Positions 62,106 to 64,000 of a stretch of DNA of 64,000 nt are shown piece by piece. The number at the start of each line of letters is the position of its first letter. Positions within the stretch are counted from its first letter, which is position 1. Source of the stretch: Rhizosphaericola mali (lineage in GTDB: Bacteria > Bacteroidota > Bacteroidia > Chitinophagales > Chitinophagaceae); NCBI RefSeq assembly GCF_004337365.2, contig NZ_CP044016.1, forward strand, positions 3,658,001-3,722,000. The letters are read 5' to 3'. Below the pieces are notes generated by a model. The model was not told the origin of the DNA and made no database searches. It saw only the letters and a list, made by a program, of their open reading frames with translations. The position numbers were made by a program, and so were the translations under genes.

Positions 62106-62738
62106 TTAGTGAGCTAACATTTCGTGTGCATATTGTACTCCGATGCCATAAGCTCCGCCATATTTTTTCATTAAATCGGTAACGGCAGCATAGGTTTCTT
62201 GTCGTGCCCAATCTCTTTGCAGTTCTAATACATATTGTACCGACGTCATTGGTTTCACTCCTGCATGTACCATGCGTTGTACTGCACGCTCGTGTGCCTC
62301 TGGTGTTACATCACCACAAGCATCTGTAATGACAAATACATCATACCCCTCGTGCAAGGCAGATAAAGCAGGGCCAACTATACACACACTGGTCCATAGT
62401 CCTGCTAATACTATTTTCTTTTTTCCTTTTGCTGTGATTGCTTTATAGGCATTTGCATCTTCCCAAGTATTCATCGTAGTACGATCTAAATAACCGGAAG
62501 TTGCTTGCGGATAAAAGGTTTCAATCTCAGGAAACACTGGTCCAGAAAATGATTTTTCGGCTACTGTAGTTACGATAGTTGGTACATTAAAAATCTTAGA
62601 ACCACCTGCAATCAATGCAGTGTTGGTACGTAATTCGTTGAAAGCAATGCTTTTGGTTGCAAATCCCATTTGACCTTCGAAATCAATCAATACCAATGTA
62701 TGATTATCGGGGGCTAATAAATCTGGAGACGGTTTCAT
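62106..62738 (-). CDS. Isochorismatase-family hydrolase (YcaC-like)
   Basis: 210 residues. The triad of the family is Asp in TLVLIDFEGQMGF, Lys in KAITAKGKKKIVLAG and Cys in GLWTSVCIVGPALSALHEGYDVF. The last motif with VITDACGDVTPEAHERAVQRMVHAGVKP is close to E. coli YcaC and ycaC-like octameric hydrolases. It cleaves an amide or enol-ether C-N or C-O bond of unknown substrate in the cytoplasm. It is separated by 17 bases from the porin gene and 27 from the small hypothetical gene. Confidence 0.9.
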   Translation of the reverse strand: MKPSPDLLAPDNHTLVLIDFEGQMGFATKSIAFNELRTNTALIAGGSKIFNVPTIVTTVAEKSFSGPVFPEIETFYPQATSGYLDRTTMNTWEDANAYKAITAKGKKKIVLAGLWTSVCIVGPALSALHEGYDVFVITDACGDVTPEAHERAVQRMVHAGVKPMTSVQYVLELQRDWARQETYAAVTDLMKKYGGAYGIGVQYAHEMLAH

Positions 62739-62765
62739 TTTGAATAAATTATAGTTATTAAGTAG

Positions 62766-63065
62766 TTAAATTTTTAATTTGGTTATCATATCATCGGTCA
62801 AACTATCCGAATAAGTGCCGTAAGCATTTACCAAAATACCTCTATCGCCCGTGTTGGAAGAAATGCCATAAATAATTTCTTCTTCTTCTGGATCTGAATC
62901 ATCTTCAAATCTAAAAACATGGTCAATTTCAAATGCCGTTGGATAAATTTTAGAACCCTCTAGCACAATACAATCATTATTTAAATCAAAATTTTGAGTG
63001 TACCCTTTTGCTTGCAACCATTCAATTGCATCCAATCCATTATCAAAGACGAATTCAGTTCGCAT
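62766..63065 (-). CDS. Small acidic conserved protein at the head of the operon
   Basis: 99 residues, no signal peptide. The pattern IEWLQAKGYTQNFDLNNDCIVLEGSKIYPTAFEIDHVFRFEDDSDPEEEEIIYGISSNTGDRGILVNAYGTYSDS is recognisable as a small Bacteroidota family often mislabelled phosphoribosylpyrophosphate synthetase in databases; it lacks the PRPP synthetase fold. It is strongly acidic (EEEE run at about residue 74). Function unknown, possibly a regulator or ligand-binding partner. It starts 20 bases below a 12-bp inverted repeat that overlaps its promoter. The following gene is the isochorismatase-family hydrolase. Confidence 0.75.
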   Translation of the reverse strand: MRTEFVFDNGLDAIEWLQAKGYTQNFDLNNDCIVLEGSKIYPTAFEIDHVFRFEDDSDPEEEEIIYGISSNTGDRGILVNAYGTYSDSLTDDMITKLKI

Positions 63066-63084
63066 AATTTTTAATTTAAATATA

Positions 63085-63116
63085 TTGTTGCTACAATAAT
63101 TGTAGCAACAAATGTA
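63085..63116 (-). promoter_or_regulatory. Operator palindrome overlapping a TAnnTTTG promoter box
   Basis: The inverted repeat TTGTTGCTACAA (63085-63096) / TTGTAGCAACAA (63100-63111) has perfect 12-bp arms with 3 bases between. The minus-strand -7 box TACATTTG (63109-63116) overlaps its right end, so a bound repressor would sit over the -7 region and transcription start. The inner TACAAT/ATTGTA core resembles MarR/OhrR-type sites. The ATG at 63065 is 20 bases downstream. Confidence 0.65.
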
Positions 63117-63141
63117 TGAATATTTATTTCAGAATGCAAAA

Positions 63142-63963
63142 TTATTCTTCAATAAATGCCAAAAGATCTTTGTTAATTGTTGGAGCTTCGGTGGTTGGCA
63201 TACCGTGAGGGAATCCTGGATAAGTTATTAATTTACCATTTTTCAAAAGTTTAGCAGATTTTACGCCTGCATTTTCAAAAGGAACAATTTGGTCGTCTTC
63301 ACCATGCAGTACGAGCACAGGGATTTCCACAGCTTTCAAATCCTCCCGAAAATCTGTTTCAGAGAAAGCTTTGATACCTTCATAATGCGCTACAATACCG
63401 CCCATCATTCCTTGTCTCCACCAATTACGTTGTATACCTTCTTTCACATCTGCCCCTTCTCTATTATAACCATAGAAGGGAATAGTTAAGTCAATATAAA
63501 ATTGGTTTCTGTTGTGTAATGTTTGGTCTCTGATATTATCAAAAACTTCCAGAGGCACACCATCTAGATTTGTTTCATTTTTTACCATAATCGGGGGAAC
63601 AGCACTAATCAAAACTGCTTTTTTTGCGCGACCATTGGCATATTTATTTACATAACGAATGACTTCACCGCCACCAGTAGAGTGTCCGATATGAACGACA
63701 TCATTCAAACCTAAATAATCCACTAACTCAGCCGCATCAGCCGCATATTGCTCGATATTATGCCCGTAGATATTTTGGCTAGAGCGACCGTGGCCTCTTC
63801 TGTCATGCGCAATGACTCTATAACCCTTTTGTAAAAAAAAGATGACTTGTGCATCCCAATCGTCAGAGGATAGTGGCCATCCGTGATGAAACATTAGGAC
63901 AGGGCCTTCACCTTGATCTTTGTAAAAAATTTCTGTACCGTCTTTTAATTTGAGTGTACTCAT
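63142..63963 (-). CDS. Alpha/beta hydrolase, non-heme chloroperoxidase type
   Basis: 273 residues, the size of cofactor-free haloperoxidases/esterases. Oxyanion region MFHHGWPLSSDDWDAQ, nucleophile elbow HIGHSTGGGEVIRYV with Ser near residue 95, acid in LVLHGEDDQIVPFE and catalytic His in GFPHGMPTTEA. It hydrolyses an ester or lactone in the cytoplasm and can form peracids in vitro in relatives. It lies 76 bases upstream of the small acidic gene, with an operator and promoter in the gap, so it may be the first gene of the cluster or a separately started unit. Its own upstream region is cut by the window edge at 64000. Confidence 0.9.
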   Translation of the reverse strand: MSTLKLKDGTEIFYKDQGEGPVLMFHHGWPLSSDDWDAQVIFFLQKGYRVIAHDRRGHGRSSQNIYGHNIEQYAADAAELVDYLGLNDVVHIGHSTGGGEVIRYVNKYANGRAKKAVLISAVPPIMVKNETNLDGVPLEVFDNIRDQTLHNRNQFYIDLTIPFYGYNREGADVKEGIQRNWWRQGMMGGIVAHYEGIKAFSETDFREDLKAVEIPVLVLHGEDDQIVPFENAGVKSAKLLKNGKLITYPGFPHGMPTTEAPTINKDLLAFIEE

Positions 63964-64000
63964 TTTGATTGAATTTTAAATATTAATAAATAAGAAATTT

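Noticed and set aside
62766-63065. Naming the small acidic protein a phosphoribosylpyrophosphate synthetase
   Set aside because: A true PRPP synthetase is about 310 residues with a PRPP-binding DDVVTTG-type loop; this 99-residue protein has neither.
63085-63111. The palindrome as a rho-independent terminator of the upstream hydrolase
   Set aside because: It lacks the flanking A and T runs seen at the other terminators here and overlaps a promoter box, so an operator is a better reading, though not proven.

Overview
The window is chromosomal DNA from a member of the Bacteroidota, most likely the Chitinophagaceae. The organism call is an inference from several signs: AT-rich sequence, weak or absent Shine-Dalgarno sequences, many promoters with the Bacteroidota -7 box TAnnTTTG, a type IX secretion sorting domain, and families typical of the phylum (DUF4251, DUF6249, a DUF3738/TlpA fusion, GH29, GH35, GH95). 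There is no prophage, insertion sequence, CRISPR array or rRNA. One tRNA gene, tRNA-Leu(GAG), is present.

Layout. 1-6.7 kb: 3'-truncated mannose-1-phosphate guanylyltransferase, a small secreted basic protein, a thioesterase, an M1 peptidase, trmN6, gatC, an ABC ATPase and a nucleoid-associated protein. 6.8-14.2 kb (all +): PoxB-type pyruvate oxidase, a TlpA-DUF3738 protein, a DUF808 membrane protein, GH35 beta-galactosidase and an exported retropepsin-like protein. 14.2-17.9 kb (-): an oxidoreductase, then accC, accB and efp. 18.1-26.6 kb (+): purL, coaE, a lipoprotein, PolX, a TPR protein and an MFS symporter. 26.6-32.1 kb: nth, an ECF sigma factor with a membrane partner, a bestrophin-like channel and a two-component system. 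32.2-42.7 kb: tRNA-Leu, a T9SS cargo protein, a GH95-like enzyme, a phosphoesterase, a TSUP transporter, an esterase and a DyP peroxidase. 43-52.6 kb: a lipase-family hydrolase, OsmC, a CPA1 antiporter with a coupled MBL hydrolase, a frameshifted DUF4261 gene, an HAD protein, rpiA, psd, cdsA and a CPBP protease. 52.7-56.8 kb: dusB, DUF4251, a beta-propeller and GH29. 56.9-64 kb (-): a tight cluster of hydrolases, an outer-membrane channel and membrane proteins.

How the genes work together. Housekeeping modules are clear: fatty-acid initiation (accB-accC beside efp), phospholipid synthesis (cdsA-psd), purine and CoA synthesis, and DNA repair (nth, PolX). The glycosidases are scattered, with no SusC/SusD pair nearby, so no polysaccharide-utilisation locus is called.

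The least explained unit is the 56.9-64 kb cluster: an alpha/beta hydrolase, then seven closely packed genes behind a TAnnTTTG promoter that overlaps a perfect 12-bp inverted repeat. It looks like a ligand- or stress-controlled uptake and hydrolysis operon of unknown substrate. Other points of interest are an EF-P with Arg32 in place of the usual Lys, a PolX whose polymerase carboxylates are all gone, a promoter-linked 28-residue membrane peptide, a MITE-like element with 11-bp phased repeats, and a one-base frameshift in a C5 tract.
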